A stretch of DNA of 64,000 nucleotides from Chamaea fasciata (lineage: Eukaryota > Chordata > Aves > Passeriformes > Sylviidae): assembly GCA_029207755.1 (NCBI GenBank), contig JARCOQ010000006.1, forward strand, positions 28,044,522 through 28,108,521, given 5' to 3'. Each line of letters opens with the position of its first letter. The stretch's first letter is position 1. A program made the position numbers and the translations under genes. Under the pieces are notes generated by a model that was not told the origin of the DNA, did not search any database, and worked only from the letters and a program-made list of their open reading frames with translations. Of the stretch, positions 46,201 to 58,614 are shown in pieces.

Positions 46201-48734
46201 ATTTTCTTTTCACACACTCACACATGCATGTTTATGTGTGCTATATCTATCTCTTTTAGTACATGGATACACACGTGCAAACACCATAATGTTGAACAGA
46301 CTTAATATCAGTCTCTGGAGCTAACGCCTCTTTGGCTGGAGCAACTTGTCATCTCTCCATAAGCTAGCAGAGTTTTTATAAAATATTGCATTAACTTCAG
46401 AGTTATTTCAATGATATTTTCAATATTTTAAAATTATTTCTTAATAAAGAAATCACCCCAAATCAGTTTTGTCTATTGTATTTGATCACAGACAAACTAC
46501 TTTCCACTTGAGATTGGGTAACCCTCACATCATTCTGATTTTTTCAGCCTTCTGATGCTTTCATTTTTGGACTGGAACTTTCTCACGAATTGTAAGAAAA
46601 ACAAAGACTGCTGTTTGACAAATATTACATTCCTTCCAGGGAGAAGGACAAATTGATGAACTTCAAAGTTGACCACTGGGGTCAGAGAGGTGTTACTCTC
46701 CTCCTCCAATCCTTGATTAAATTCCAAAGCCTATTTAAACCTTAAGTGAAAATAAACTCTCATCTCACTTCTCAGCTTGACAGGTGAGTGTGGTTCTTTC
46801 GTGTCCTCTAGCAACACCATCATACCTGAAATTTTTTCTCATCTGTAGAAAGACCCAAAATATCTCCTCCAGTTCCCAATTGTATTATGTGACAATCACG
46901 ATTTTCCCACTATCTTTTATTAAGGATAGATTAAATCACCCAAAGCAGTTCAGTCCAGACAATAGTGAGCTAGTGCTGATAAAGCCTCTGTGTATCCATC
47001 TGTGCATTGTACAATGAATAAAACACTAACCTAGATTTCAAAATCATGACTGCATTAGCACAGGACCATTGGTTAACCCTCTCACCTGGCATTAAACAAG
47101 ATGTTGGGATCTATTAGTGAGGTGGTTGGTGTAAACTGTGGGGCACTTGATTTAATTTTGCAGTGAAACCAGAGGTTTATATTTGGCAAAGGCCCTTGTT
47201 TGTCAGTGACAAGTAAGTTAAAAATATTATTTATGAATGCTAATGAATTTTGAATGAGCATTTCATGCTGACATTTTTGAAAATTCATGATTTTTGCTAC
47301 AATCTTTTGAAAGGTATTTCCTTTTTTTTTTTTTTATGGAAAAGGACTTCAACTGCAGAACTATTGGAAACAGTTATTGTAATACCATAATAGAAGGACT
47401 AATTTCTGTGTGTCATTTATATAAATATTTTTATTATGTTAACTGTAGTGTTGTCAAGGTAACATATAAGCTTGGTCCATAGCAAATCCTTGCACTTTTT
47501 TCTTTAGAAAATTATGTTGCTCTTGCTAGTTTTATTTATAGATTTCCTATTTGGAGGACTCACTTGGTTTCACAAAACAATTGAGATTAAATCAGAAAGA
47601 CGTCTGCTTATTTAAAAATCCCAGGTATCTAATTGTATTTGTTCTGCACCTCTGTGACTAAAGTGACCACAATATATGTTTTTTAACTCACCTAAATAAT
47701 TTTTGCAAATTCTATCTCAACTCTTCCCATCACTCACATCCATGTTCATGACAAAAGTGAGGAAGAATAGAATAGAAACTTGGAGACAGCTGAATAATGT
47801 GCTGGAAAATCCTCCCCAAACTACCTGGTTGCATTCCCAGATACAAATCGTGCAGTCTTAGTTTTTCAGTAAAATAATGTCTTCTCTAATACAGAATATT
47901 CTGGAGGACATCAGAGAATCTATTTAAATGAGAAGTTATTGTCACTAGGAACAAGTAGGGCTAAAGAAAACAAATTAAAACTGAACTAGAAGGGACGCTC
48001 TGCAATTTTCAAAATACTCAAATACATATTTGAACCTCCCAGGTTTTAAACTGTTCTTCATTCACAGATTCTAGTCTGAAGTACAATTAGAAAAAAAATT
48101 GTAAGCAAAAGGTGCTGTCTTCATATTTCCACCTTAACAATTACAAAATGCAATAGAGATATTAATTTTTTTTTTATTTCAGTCTTTTTTCAGCAGTTCT
48201 CTCTCCTACCAAAATACTTAGATTCATATTTTACAGTAAAAATGATAAAAAAACCAGTAGGGATTTCTCAAGAATATCCAGTCCATACTCATCCTTTTTG
48301 CATAATGAACTGTACTTATGTCATCCCCACTGGATATTTAACTACCATACTGAAAAGTATCACTGAAGAGAACCTCACATCATAGGAAGATGACTATTGC
48401 ACTTGGAAAATTTTCCTTAGAAATCTAAATAATTATTTAACATGTGCTTTCCTTTAAAATAAGCTTTTCTCCTTGACTTGTAATCACTACTTTGCAGCAA
48501 GAAGAAACACAATTCATATATTTTTTACAATATTAGAAGTCATTGGAGCAATTTTATGTATTGAAAGTCATGATGCCCCACATCATTTCACAGGGGTCAC
48601 CTTACTTTTAAAACCAGAGTCATTTGAGAGAATTGCTCTTCCTGATACTGCCTTTTATCTTTGCCCTTTACACCATTTATTCTCTTCATCAAGATAATTT
48701 TGATTTCTTATTCTGTTCTCTGAAGAGCTCACAA
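43202..48734. other. Unassigned AT-rich sequence
   Basis: About 5.5 kb without a recognised gene or transposon. It includes a 19-base A-run at 43350-43368, a T/G-rich low-complexity block at 45411-45470, and short CA-rich words near 46210-46280. The segment 43680-44100 is less AT-rich but matches no family known to me. Confidence 0.5.
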
Positions 48735-49300
48735 ATTCTGCTAGCTTGATATCAGTATTAAATTTTACAGGTGTACTCTCCATTCTGTCATCCAGGTTGT
48801 TAACACTAATCTTATGAACATGTCATGTGGAAGAGTCAAAAGCCTTATTGATGTCAAGGTATAAAAATTTCACTGTTTGTTTTATCCACTAGGTCAGGTG
48901 CCTTGTCAAAGAAAGAAATGAGAGTATTTTGGCATCATATGTTCTTGACAGATCCACACCATCTTTTTAAAACCTCACTATTTGTTAGGTACTTAACAAT
49001 GAATTAGTTTATGACCTTATGTCTGTCAAAAATGTAAGTGGGCTGGCTGAGATTTGCTCAGAACACCCTCCTCTCACCCTTAATGGTCTTTAGAAAGAGC
49101 TGTTGTATTTACCTGCCCCTTCCCTTTCTTCTTGTCCTTCTAAGAGTAAAATACCTTAAGCACAGCTAAACAGTTATAACTAGTTTCCTTGGTAATGTCA
49201 TACGAATCCATCAGGCCTTCTAAACTTAAGACTTCCTAATTTTGTAAATATTCTCCAAACCCCTGTTTATTTTTGTTTGTTTGTTTTTTTTTTAATCCAC
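48735..49300 (-). mobile_element. Probable ancient CR1/L3-like LINE relic, antisense
   Basis: Heavily diverged sequence resembling the reverse complement of the RT region of old amniote CR1-type LINEs. Supporting words are TGCTAGCTTGATATCAGTATTAAATTTTACAGGTGTACTCTCC (48738), GTCATCCAGGTTGTTAACA, AACATGTCATGTGGAAGAGTCAAAAGCCTTATTGATGTCAAGGTATA (from 48818), ATCCACTAGGTCAGGTGCCTTGTCAAAGAAAGAAATGAGA, TGTTCTTGACAGATCCA, and ATCCATCAGGCCTTCTAAAC near 49206. The order fits an antisense ORF2. The first and middle blocks match best; the right end is weak. All frames are broken. Confidence 0.6.
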
Positions 49301-50476
49301 ACCTCTGTTTTGAAACATCCTGCTTTGAAAAATCCATAGTTCCTTGCACCAAATAATTATTTAATTATCAGTTCAAAGAGGATTAAGAAATGTGAAGGAG
49401 CAGAAAAAAAAAATAACCCACAGAAAAGACCAACTATGAATGAATGAATAAATAAATATAAAAAAATAATTTGGGCAGCAGTACCCCAGTCTTCAAATTT
49501 AGTTCACAAGGCACATGCATATGTTTTACTTGTGACTTCCAGTAAGGATTTTTTAAGTGTTCTCATGGTTCTGTACCTAATAAAACCCATGTTCTTATAT
49601 CAGGAAACAGCCTGATACTGCTGTGATTTAATTCTACACTGAAGCAGGGGGATTATTTACCTGAGTGACCTTTATCTATCTGCCAATTTACAGCTGTGTG
49701 GTTGTAAGAATCCTCACCAGAGTGTTCCTCTGTGAAAGTTGCTATCCATACTGGAATACAGACTTAATAGTGCCTTCAGAGAATAGTTACTTAAAAACTC
49801 TCCTGTTCACCTTGTCAGAGTGGTGTATGACTTTGATATGCAATGTATTGTGAGGTAGTCCACAATTATTCATTTGTGAGATCATGGACAATTTATACTT
49901 CCCCTCCTTCTATTTCTGCATTTGATGTTGACAACCAAGAGATGCCTGGTGTGGGCTTTGCCCTGATTCTTTGCGTTTTTCATATGCTCTCCTTGGTGGC
50001 TGCCTCTCTAAAAAAGATTAGCTGTGTGGCATCATGAATGGCTTTGCAACTTTCTGAAAAACACCTCCAGAAAAAGCTCCAGTGCAGCAGTACGAAACAA
50101 AAGATTTTCTTTTGCCATAACAGTCTCTATAATCTAGGGTTTAATATCATAGATCTGTTCTGCAGTATCTAAGGAGGTTCAGGGCATCAGAATTATGTTT
50201 ATAATGAACGAAGTACTGCCCTAACTAATTCAAAGAAACACTAAAGTGATAGTATCTTACAACTCTGTTTTTGCAAACACTACAGGCTGGATTTTGTCCT
50301 GAGGTTTCCAAGCTCAGTTACTGAAACACAAATCACTTGATTTTGAAGATTTGCAGGTCTAAAATAAAGAAAACAAAAACAGAGATAAAAATTTGCTGGA
50401 CAATGAGAAGGAGGTTAAACCAAAGTTTTGAGAATGGAAAAAGTGAGAAAGGCAAATGTTAAAACACTTTATGCTT
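49301..50476. other. Unassigned AT-rich sequence
   Basis: No gene or repeat was recognised. It contains a short TGAATGAATGAATAAATAAAT run near 49438-49460. Two overlapping plus-strand frames of 62 and 64 codons (49665-50037) have no conserved motif. Confidence 0.5.
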
Positions 50477-51030
50477 TGTTTGGCTGGGGTGGAGTTAATT
50501 TTCTTCACAATAGCTAGTATGAGGTTGTGTTTTGGATTTGTGCTGAAAACAGTGATGGTAATATAGAGATATTTTTGTTATTTCTGAGCAGGGCTTACAC
50601 AGGGCCAAAGCTTCTTCTGCCTTACATGCTGCCACACTGGCAATGAGGCTGGAGAAGCATGGGACAACCAGGACAGGTAACCCCAACTGACCACATTCTA
50701 GGCCATATGGCATCAAGCTCAGTTTCTAAAGTGGAGCAAAGAAGGAGAAAAGGGGTGAATGTTTGGAACAATGGAGTTTGTGTTCCCAAATCATGGTTAT
50801 ATGAGATGGGGCCATGCTCTGATGGAGATGGCTGAACACCTGCCTGCCCATAGGAAGCAGTGAATTTCTTGTTTTGCTTTGTGCATGACTTTTGCTTTCC
50901 CTATTAACTTGTCTCTGTCTCAACTCATGAGTTTTCTGGCTTTTACCCTTCCAATTATTTCTCCTGCTGGCAGGGGAGGGAGTGAGGGGCTGCCTGAGGT
51001 TTGGTTAATGGCTGGGGTTAAACCATAACA
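50477..51030 (+). mobile_element. ERVL-like solo LTR
   Basis: Nearly full-length LTR of the same avian family as the fragment at 3.6 kb, sense orientation. It starts TGTTTGGCTGGGGTGGAGTTAATTTTCTTC and passes TGTGTTTTGGATTTGTGCTGAAAACAGTG (near 50526), TGAGCAGGGCTTACACAG, GGCCATATGGCATCAAGCTCAG (50701), GATGGCTGAACACCTGCCTGCCCATAGG (near 50827), CTCAACTCATGAGTTTTCTGGCTTTTACCCTTCC (near 50918), and ends GGCTGGGGTTAAACCATAACA. The TATA box after GCTCAG has decayed (TTTCTAAAG), and the polyadenylation-type signal reads ATTAAC. No target-site duplication was found. No flanking viral genes, so it is a solo LTR with probably no promoter strength of its own. Confidence 0.9.
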
Positions 51031-51279
51031 CACAAAAAAATTTAAGGCATTGCAAAATACATAATTTAAAAGAAACAAAGTGGTAAAGAAGCCATTTGAA
51101 AGAAGAGATACTTGTCTGTTCCATCATGATGAGCTTAATGAATCACCTGGCCGTTTTATGGAAAAGATTAAGTTTACATTTATAATAGGAGAGAGCATTG
51201 TAGCAAATTTTGAGAGACTGCACTGAACAAAGGAACTCTGAAAATAAGAACCCTGCAAAAAACATGAGAGAGAAAAGCA

Positions 51280-51282
<3 letters not shown>

Positions 51283-51320
<38 letters not shown>
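51283..51320 (+). repeat. Poly-A run (38 A)
   Basis: Thirty-eight consecutive A following AAGCAAGC. There is no AATAAA in the 30 bases before it and no recognisable retrocopy upstream, so a processed-transcript origin is not supported. Confidence 0.9.
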
Positions 51321-51325
<5 letters not shown>

Positions 51326-52811
51326 AAACTGTTGGGAACTTTTGCCCGTGTGAGACAGTAAACTCATAGCAAACACAAGAAAGAGAGAGTGAGGGTCAAA
51401 AATAAAGGAAGCAGTGTTGAGAATTAAGAGCAGAATTTTGATATTCTCCTGGAAATCAAAGTAGTTGGAAAATGATTTGACATTCATGTTCAATAGCAGA
51501 TTAACTCTATAAATTAAAGTATATTACATACAGTATAATCAATATATTAAAAATTCTAGTATATATATACTCTACTGGGAAAACATAAAGTTGCCTAAAA
51601 TATATAAGTTGTTAAGTATAAATATATACAAAAAATATATAGAAAAAAATGTATATAAGCATGGTGAATTAGCATTCACTCTAAACAGCTATTTTCACAA
51701 ATCATTTATATTTTCAGAAAAAAGAGCCTTAGAAACATTATAATCTTATTCCAATTTCTATAATGTTTACAGTACATCTACTATCAGTGCTACATTATTC
51801 ATTCTAAGATCATGAAAACTTCCTGTCTGTAGAGCAATTTAACACCTTTTAACTGTTTACCTACAGAAACCTGGCAGTGTGCAACTCTGGATATTCATGT
51901 CTTTGAGGAGTTTTCATGTTCATAACCATTGCAGCAGCCTTCTTGTTAGAGTGCAGAAACAAGCTGAGGTACAGACTTCTTGTTTATCACAGCATGAAAA
52001 GGGTCCTGTTTTAATCCTCTTTACAGCTCAGCCATCCTGACTACAACTGTTCGCTCACTCTGGCCGCAGCAAGCTCCTACTGCAGGTTTCCCTTGCAGCC
52101 TCTGACTGCTGGTTATTTCCTGCAGGTATTAGTTTGCAGACTCTGAATGGAGGCTCTTACCCATCTAGACTGTGGATACAGGTTCCAACAACAGATGCAG
52201 ACTAACCTCACAGCAGTGATTTTCTATCCCCAGGATCCTTGTTCTTCATGATCCTCTGATTCATTCTTCCTCAAAGTTTCTCTTCCATAATCCTCCTCAC
52301 CACCTCACCCACTCCCTTTTATCACACTTATTTTATTGGCTATAGCTGTGATTCATCAGGGGTGAGGCTGTATTGGGTAATAAACAAAACTGTTACTTAA
52401 TCAGGGATGAGGTCACCTGTATTCCCTTCTCCTACACATAACATCATTTATAGAGAACCCACACTCTCCACATACACCACTGCACCCAGGCCCTTAGGTT
52501 CTTTTTCCCAGTAAAGAGTAGTAACTGTGGATGCCCCCAGATGCTGCAATAGCAGATTTATTCATTACAACAACCAGCTGCAAACAGAAATTTTTGTCTG
52601 GGGTTGAGGGAAGAAAGACATTTGTTCTTCTCTATCTACCGAGACGCTGAAACACTTAAATTTGTGGGATGACAGTGAAAGCCTATCCAAACAGCCAATA
52701 GTTACTCCTGTCAATGGCTTTGAGGTCCTCAAGCTGGGACCAGGATCCCTGAACTTTCCTGGAAACCCATGTTTGCTCTTCCCACACAGAGCAAAGTGTG
52801 GAAAGGGGGGT

Positions 52812-52835
52812 AAAGTGCAGCTGAAAGTGCAGCTG
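52812..52835 (+). repeat. 12-bp tandem duplication
   Basis: AAAGTGCAGCTG is present twice head-to-tail at 52812-52823 and 52824-52835, then a partial AAGTG. It is a simple slippage product. Confidence 0.85.
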
Positions 52836-54107
52836 AAGTGGGGTACGTCTGGAAGACTGAAAGGATGGGATAGAGGAAAGGAGGTAAAAAGGTGATAGAG
52901 AGCAGATAACTCTTGACATGTCTGATATGGATAGGAAAATCTACTAGAAGGCGTGTAAGGGGCTGTGGTGAACAGGAAAAACACATTCATTAATATATAA
53001 AAGTACCTACCACAGAAAAAATCCTGTGCAATTTAATTTACACATACTAAACCAAAAACTGATTCTCAATTAGCTTGGGAAACAGAGATTATTTTTTCTT
53101 TGTCTTTGAGAGTTCATTCAGTATTACACACATTGAATGAATATGAATGAGTGACTGAAGGGCAAACCTCACCTTTGCTGAACCTCTCATCTACAGGTCA
53201 TAAAGATTATTTAGAAGTTTGCCTCTACCTTGAAAATCACATAATTGCAAAACTTTTAAAAAGAGTTTCCTTGTGAATATTCCAACATTTTAAGCCCCCC
53301 TGTAACATCTCTAGTTTCAGTGAGAAATTATTTAGATTTCTGAAAGAGAAAAAAGGCTTTTCAAGTGTTAGTCTGCAGGCACCCATTTTCAGATTTGTAT
53401 ATTTAAGTTGGGATAGTGTGTGTGGAAATCTTAATATGGTGCAGATAGTATATGTTCACTTCATTTAAATACTTGCTATTCCTCTCAGATCAATAACAGA
53501 AACAATAAGTAACTCATATGTGCTGTGCAATTTAGCAGGGCAGGCACAAGGATGTTAAAATACATGATAAGGTTAACTAAACAAATTGTTTTGGCAGAAA
53601 AACTCATAAAAGGAGGGTACAGCCCTTTCTACATGTAGCTCAAAATCATGTCACCAGCAGTAGCTAGTTGTAAGTAGATAAAAATTAATGAAAATAGAAC
53701 AAGAGTAAAAATGACATCCTTCCCTTTTATGCTATTGCTGCTTAATTTCTTATAAGTCATCAGGGAAGATACCATCTCAAAAGTCTCTTTGAAAGATAAT
53801 TTTTACTTTTTAGCCTGGTGGGGTTAGTAATGCCTTATGTTTGAAAGGTCTCCAGGTCTCCTCTAAAACTCTTGTATCCGTGTCTTTCACACTGTCTTTC
53901 AATTTTAAGTTACCAAAAAAGACTTTGAAATGTGATGTTACAAGCCACTTAGAGTAACTATGCTATTTCTGCCCTCAGTTCTTTTTCTGTATGGATTCCA
54001 TATAGTCCTGATCATTTCTAATTATTTATTGTGTCGATAGGTAACACAATTTGTTCTACATCTGCTTCAATTTCCAATAAACCTTTCAACAACACTGTCA
54101 TTAAACC

Positions 54108-54209
54108 CCTCCCAAAAAAAACCAAAAAACCCCCCGAAAAACCAAAACAAAACCAAAAAAAGCCAAAACCAAAAAGAAAACCAGCAAAAAAAAAAAAAAA
54201 AAAAAAAAA
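54108..54209 (+). repeat. A-rich tract interrupted by C, ending in poly-A
   Basis: About 100 bases of A-runs broken by CC to CCCCCC groups, ending in 24 consecutive A (54186-54209). The 69-codon plus-strand frame over it is Lys/Pro-rich only because of this composition. Confidence 0.8.
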
Positions 54210-56936
54210 GCCCCAGGTTTCAGCATTGGAATTTTCCTAGCTTTTGCTACTCTGAGCAAATTTCCATTTTAGAGGGTTAAAAGAAATTCAAGCAGTCACA
54301 TGGAATATTATAAGTTAATCATATAAGTTATCACCTGAAAATGCAGATCAAGTGAAGCTGTGCAATGTGAAATAAAATTCCTCAGCTTAAGCCATGGTTT
54401 AGTTGTTCGTGGCCTCTGAGGGCAATGTAGTTGAAACACTTCCAAGAATGTACTTTTTTATTTTGGAATGAAAAAGTATTTCTTTAGAATTTCCATCAGG
54501 AAGTAAATTTCAACTCTTTAGTCAGATATTTTACTGTCATAATTTATCTTCTACTTCTTTTTCCATCTTATTTCAGCTTCATATGCATGCTTTACAACAA
54601 CATGCAGTTTTCTTTATCTTACTCTATGTCCCTACTTCAGTGATCAAACTGGTCATAATACTGAGACTTGTTGCATTGTGGTTGTCCCCTCTCTCCATCT
54701 CAAAATCATTTCCAAAAGCGCTGTTTGTCCTTGGTTGAAATCCCTGGGATTGCACCTTACTGCTGACCCTGTGGATTCATCTTTGATGCTGATGTATTTC
54801 AATCACCTGAGAGTGTTTGAAATACATATAATACACAGGTATTATAAATTTCCTTTCTTCAGCTCTATTTTTAATTCTGTAAAAGAACAAAACCCATCAT
54901 GTTTCTTAGGACATGTCTTTTCATTTCTCTGTACTCTGTCCCAGCTGTCTTCTTTTTGATTTAGTGTCTTATTCTTCCCTTCCCACTTTTCCAGCATGAA
55001 AGACAATAGCTTCCTCTTTGAAGAGGTCAGGATATGGTCATCCCTTTCTTCATGATTTGTGTTTCTTTGAACATTTTTGAGCCTAAATGTTTCTGTTTAG
55101 GGAAATCTCCTATTTTCTGCTGGACCTGTGCTCACAGTCCTCTCCTGCCTTTGATCCCTGACAGCTGTTGGCATCTCTTGGGACCTCCTTCTCACACCTG
55201 CCTCTGATGGAGATTCCACCTCAGCCACCACTTCTACTCTCATGGCAAAAGGTTGTTTGTCACTTCTGGGAGAACTGTTAGGTGGCAATTCAGGTAGGAG
55301 CAGGAAAAGATTGTGGGATGCGCTGGGATTGAGGTTTGTATTATGACTTGAAGAATAAGTTAAAATTTCAGCACTTCTTGGAGTACCATCAAACTTAATA
55401 CATCAACTTTTACTTTTTTTCCCCCATAAGAATTATTGTTCTTGTATCATAACCATTTTGTAATCAATTTTGGTTATCAATTTTTTATTTTTGTCCATAT
55501 TTTAACCTGTCTTAAATCCTAAAACATGATTAAATTTTCTGTGGAAGACTAGGAATCTATGCAAACCTGCTGGGAGAATATTTACAGTCCATAGTCAATA
55601 GATGTGCTTTAATATACTGCTTTTTTTTCTTTATTTAATGCCACATTTATTTACATTCTTCTTTGATTCAATTGAATATTGACTGTTTCCTTTTATTTGC
55701 AAGGTGAGGATTCTGCTTTTTATTTTTACCTTTCTATCTGCAATCACTCCAGTAAAAGAACTAGACAGAATAGAAAGTTATCAATATTTAAAGAGTGGTA
55801 TAATCAAAAGTGCCCAAACCAAAGTTCATATTTAATAAATGGCCTCTAGACCTACAGTAGAGAAATGTATCTATCATTTATATATATCAGAATTTAGAAA
55901 GACTAAGGAAAGAGTTTTAGTAGGCAGCAAGATACAGAATTTCGAAATTATAAAGCACAGAGAAATGTCTCTCAAATGGGGTCCATGACATAAAGACAAA
56001 TATTTAAGGAGAGGAATGTGTTTAAGTAATGAAGAGAGGAATGAATGTGGACTTAGTTTCAGTGTATCACTTCAAAAGGAAAAAGAAAAGCCTAGATTAA
56101 GTACTGTCTGCCTTCTGTTCTGTAAGGAACAGCATGAAAATGTTGCTGAAATCTAGAGAAAATTCTTTTTAAGGAAAAGTAGGAATGCTTCTATTAGAAC
56201 AAGGTTCAAGAAATTTGTTTCCTCCATCTCTTCAGCTTGGCTCTTCCTCTGAAAGGTCATTTTGGCCAAGTACAAACAAATTCTCGGCTCTTAAAATATC
56301 TTGTGAAATTTAAAACATCTAAGACACAAAAATCCAGGCTGGCTGACCTAATGACTACTTTGCGTCATAATCTCTCTGCACCTGTGATACTAATATTGGA
56401 ACCAGAATGTAACAGACAAGAGGGAAAACATAAACCAACCTGCTTTCCTACTCAGCTGGCCTTGAAGCTTAACTGTGGGGAAAATCCAGCTGGACAGATG
56501 TAAGAATGCAGTCGGGGCATGGCCATAAGCACACCATGGATGGGAAAGGATTTGGCACAGAGAAGGTTATGGAAAGTCTTGCCCACTTTTATCCTCTCAG
56601 TTACACAACACCTGATCTCCTTCCCACCTCCAGGCATTGGCTGGATAGCTTGCTCACTGACATTCTGCTTTCTAGTTATAATTGCTTTATTTTCCTGATT
56701 AATTTTAGAACTGCTTACACTTCAACCAAGGGTTTCTTGTCTAAAGACCTTGTGCTGGTCTGTCCTCCCTTTGCCAAGTCAGCCCTGCTTGGCAAGTCAA
56801 ATGAGATAAAACAAGCTTTCCTTCCTGTCCTTCCCAGCAGCATTTTCTCTCCCCTTTAATTCCTGTTTGTCCTCTGTGTGGGATTAAATCACTTTTGGCA
56901 CAGATTTTTGTGACATTTGACACAGAACATGTGAAA

Positions 56937-56968
56937 ACTGCAACTACCCAGATACATGTAGTTGCAGT
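56937..56968. repeat. Perfect 11-bp inverted repeat (hairpin)
   Basis: ACTGCAACTAC at 56937-56947 and GTAGTTGCAGT at 56958-56968 are exact reverse complements around a 10-base loop. No terminator-type T-run follows and no family match is known to me. Confidence 0.75.
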
Positions 56969-58577
56969 AGGAAGTAGTTTAAGTCATTCAGGAATTATGT
57001 GGGATCCATCTTACGTAATAAAGCTTAAAATACGAATTTAAACTTACCTATTAGCAAAAAGATAACGCCCAGGAGCTACTCTTTTCACAGCAGAAATTGA
57101 AAGGTGAATTAGCCTAACTGTATTCTACAAATTCTGATGTAAGTTCTCCAATACAAACTGGGAACAGCCTCTCATTCTTGGAGAACTTGAAGAAAAAAGA
57201 GAAATACTGCATCCTGAGTCCAATTTTCAAATATATGACAGTAGGTTCTCTGATAGCGCCAACTCAAAATTTGAGTCATGACTCCTTTCTATCCTGTTTT
57301 AACATGTTTAAACACCCTTGCTATTACTGAAAACCTTTTAAACTGGTTCTTAGTTTTGCTATATTCTGTTTCATATGGAAAGACTTTTTGTAGCAACATT
57401 GCCAGAAATTTCAGATTTTTAGCATGCATAACTATTATGGTCCTCTTATTATCATTTTATACATGAGATTTGTATTTCACATGAGCAGGTGAATCACAGT
57501 AATTTTTAGTTTAAAATATATTTCTTTTGTTCATACATTGGTTTTACCAAATATTTACGGTAGCATGGCTTTTAGCATTCTTTTTCCCCCATCCATATTA
57601 TTTTTCAACTCTCTCTGCATTAGAGAATTTCAAAGAAATTCTTTGAACTTTTTTACATACCATAAAATCTATTTTCATATTGATCATTTAATCTCCATAG
57701 CAAATGGTTTGCTGATTGTATCTGAGGTTAGACAATCTGTAATTCCTTGTAATCTAAATTTTTATAATGCTGTATTTCTCAATGGTTACACTTAATATCA
57801 GACATTATTTTATCTTGGACCATGCTTAGTATGCTACATGTTTATGGAATAATTTGTCCTTCAATGAAAACCAGACAGTCTTATACATATAGTATAGCAG
57901 AATGGAAATAAAAGAATAAGAGGAAGATACCACACAATGAGATTGAGCTGATCTTTATCCTCTTGTATATTCCAAAATATTCCATCTCTCAGTTCAGATA
58001 AGACGTCTCGTAGTGCAGGACAGCAGAAGGATGCAAACCCTCCACTGAAATGTATGTAGAACTACTTGGAAGGCACTCCCAGATGTAGTGCAGAATGTGG
58101 CACAGGCATTCTGTGGGAATACAAAAGCCTGTTCTGATGTGATTAGTCATGCAGCCTTGCAAGTATGTCCTCCTTGACACACAGCAATATGTAAGTGTAT
58201 TTTTAATATTCTGTTCTGAAAATTGCCATGTCACATTTACAATCTTTATAAAGGGGAAAGGATTTTACAAACTAAAGTATCTCTGCAATACAGAAAATCC
58301 ACTGCAAAGAATAAATCATTAAATGGACTTAATTGCTCTATGTACAAACATAGCCCACTTACAAATTTTTGGTTTGCAGATGGGTTATGGATATTTACAC
58401 TCAAGTCTTGTAATTTTCTATGGCTGTTAAAGTGTAGTTATCTTGGTCATTAGTTGTACTCTGTATTCAAGACATCTGGTTTAATTGTCAACTGATCTGT
58501 CAGCTGTTTGAATAATGAACATAATTTGAAAGAAAAAGGAACACTCTTAGCTGTTTTAGTTGTTATCAGTGGTCATA

Positions 58578-58614
58578 TGGCACTTCACCTGAGTCTGGCT
58601 GAGATGAAGTGCCA
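58578..58614. repeat. Perfect 10-bp inverted repeat (hairpin)
   Basis: TGGCACTTCA at 58578-58587 and TGAAGTGCCA at 58605-58614 are exact reverse complements around a 17-base loop. The flanks (TTATCAGTGG on the left, CTAGTAATAA on the right) continue the symmetry imperfectly. Confidence 0.7.

Larger units (their letters stand above)
51031..54107. other. Unassigned sequence
   Basis: No gene is assigned. The stretch has a 38-A run (51283-51320) and very AT-rich DNA to about 51700. From about 51990 to 52980 it is less AT-rich. The longest open frame of the window lies there (141 codons, minus strand, 52565-52990), rich in Ser, Phe and Pro, without a domain I recognise, and overlapped by other long frames, so it is probably chance. 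That part might also be a worn ERV LTR but I could not fix its ends. Confidence 0.45.

Noticed and set aside
52565..52990. 141-codon minus-strand frame as a gene
   Set aside because: No recognisable domain, overlapping frames of similar length on both strands, and no start or splice context; kept only as a finding for follow-up.
54031..54240. Lys/Pro-rich 69-codon frame
   Set aside because: Translation of an A-rich, C-interrupted low-complexity tract.
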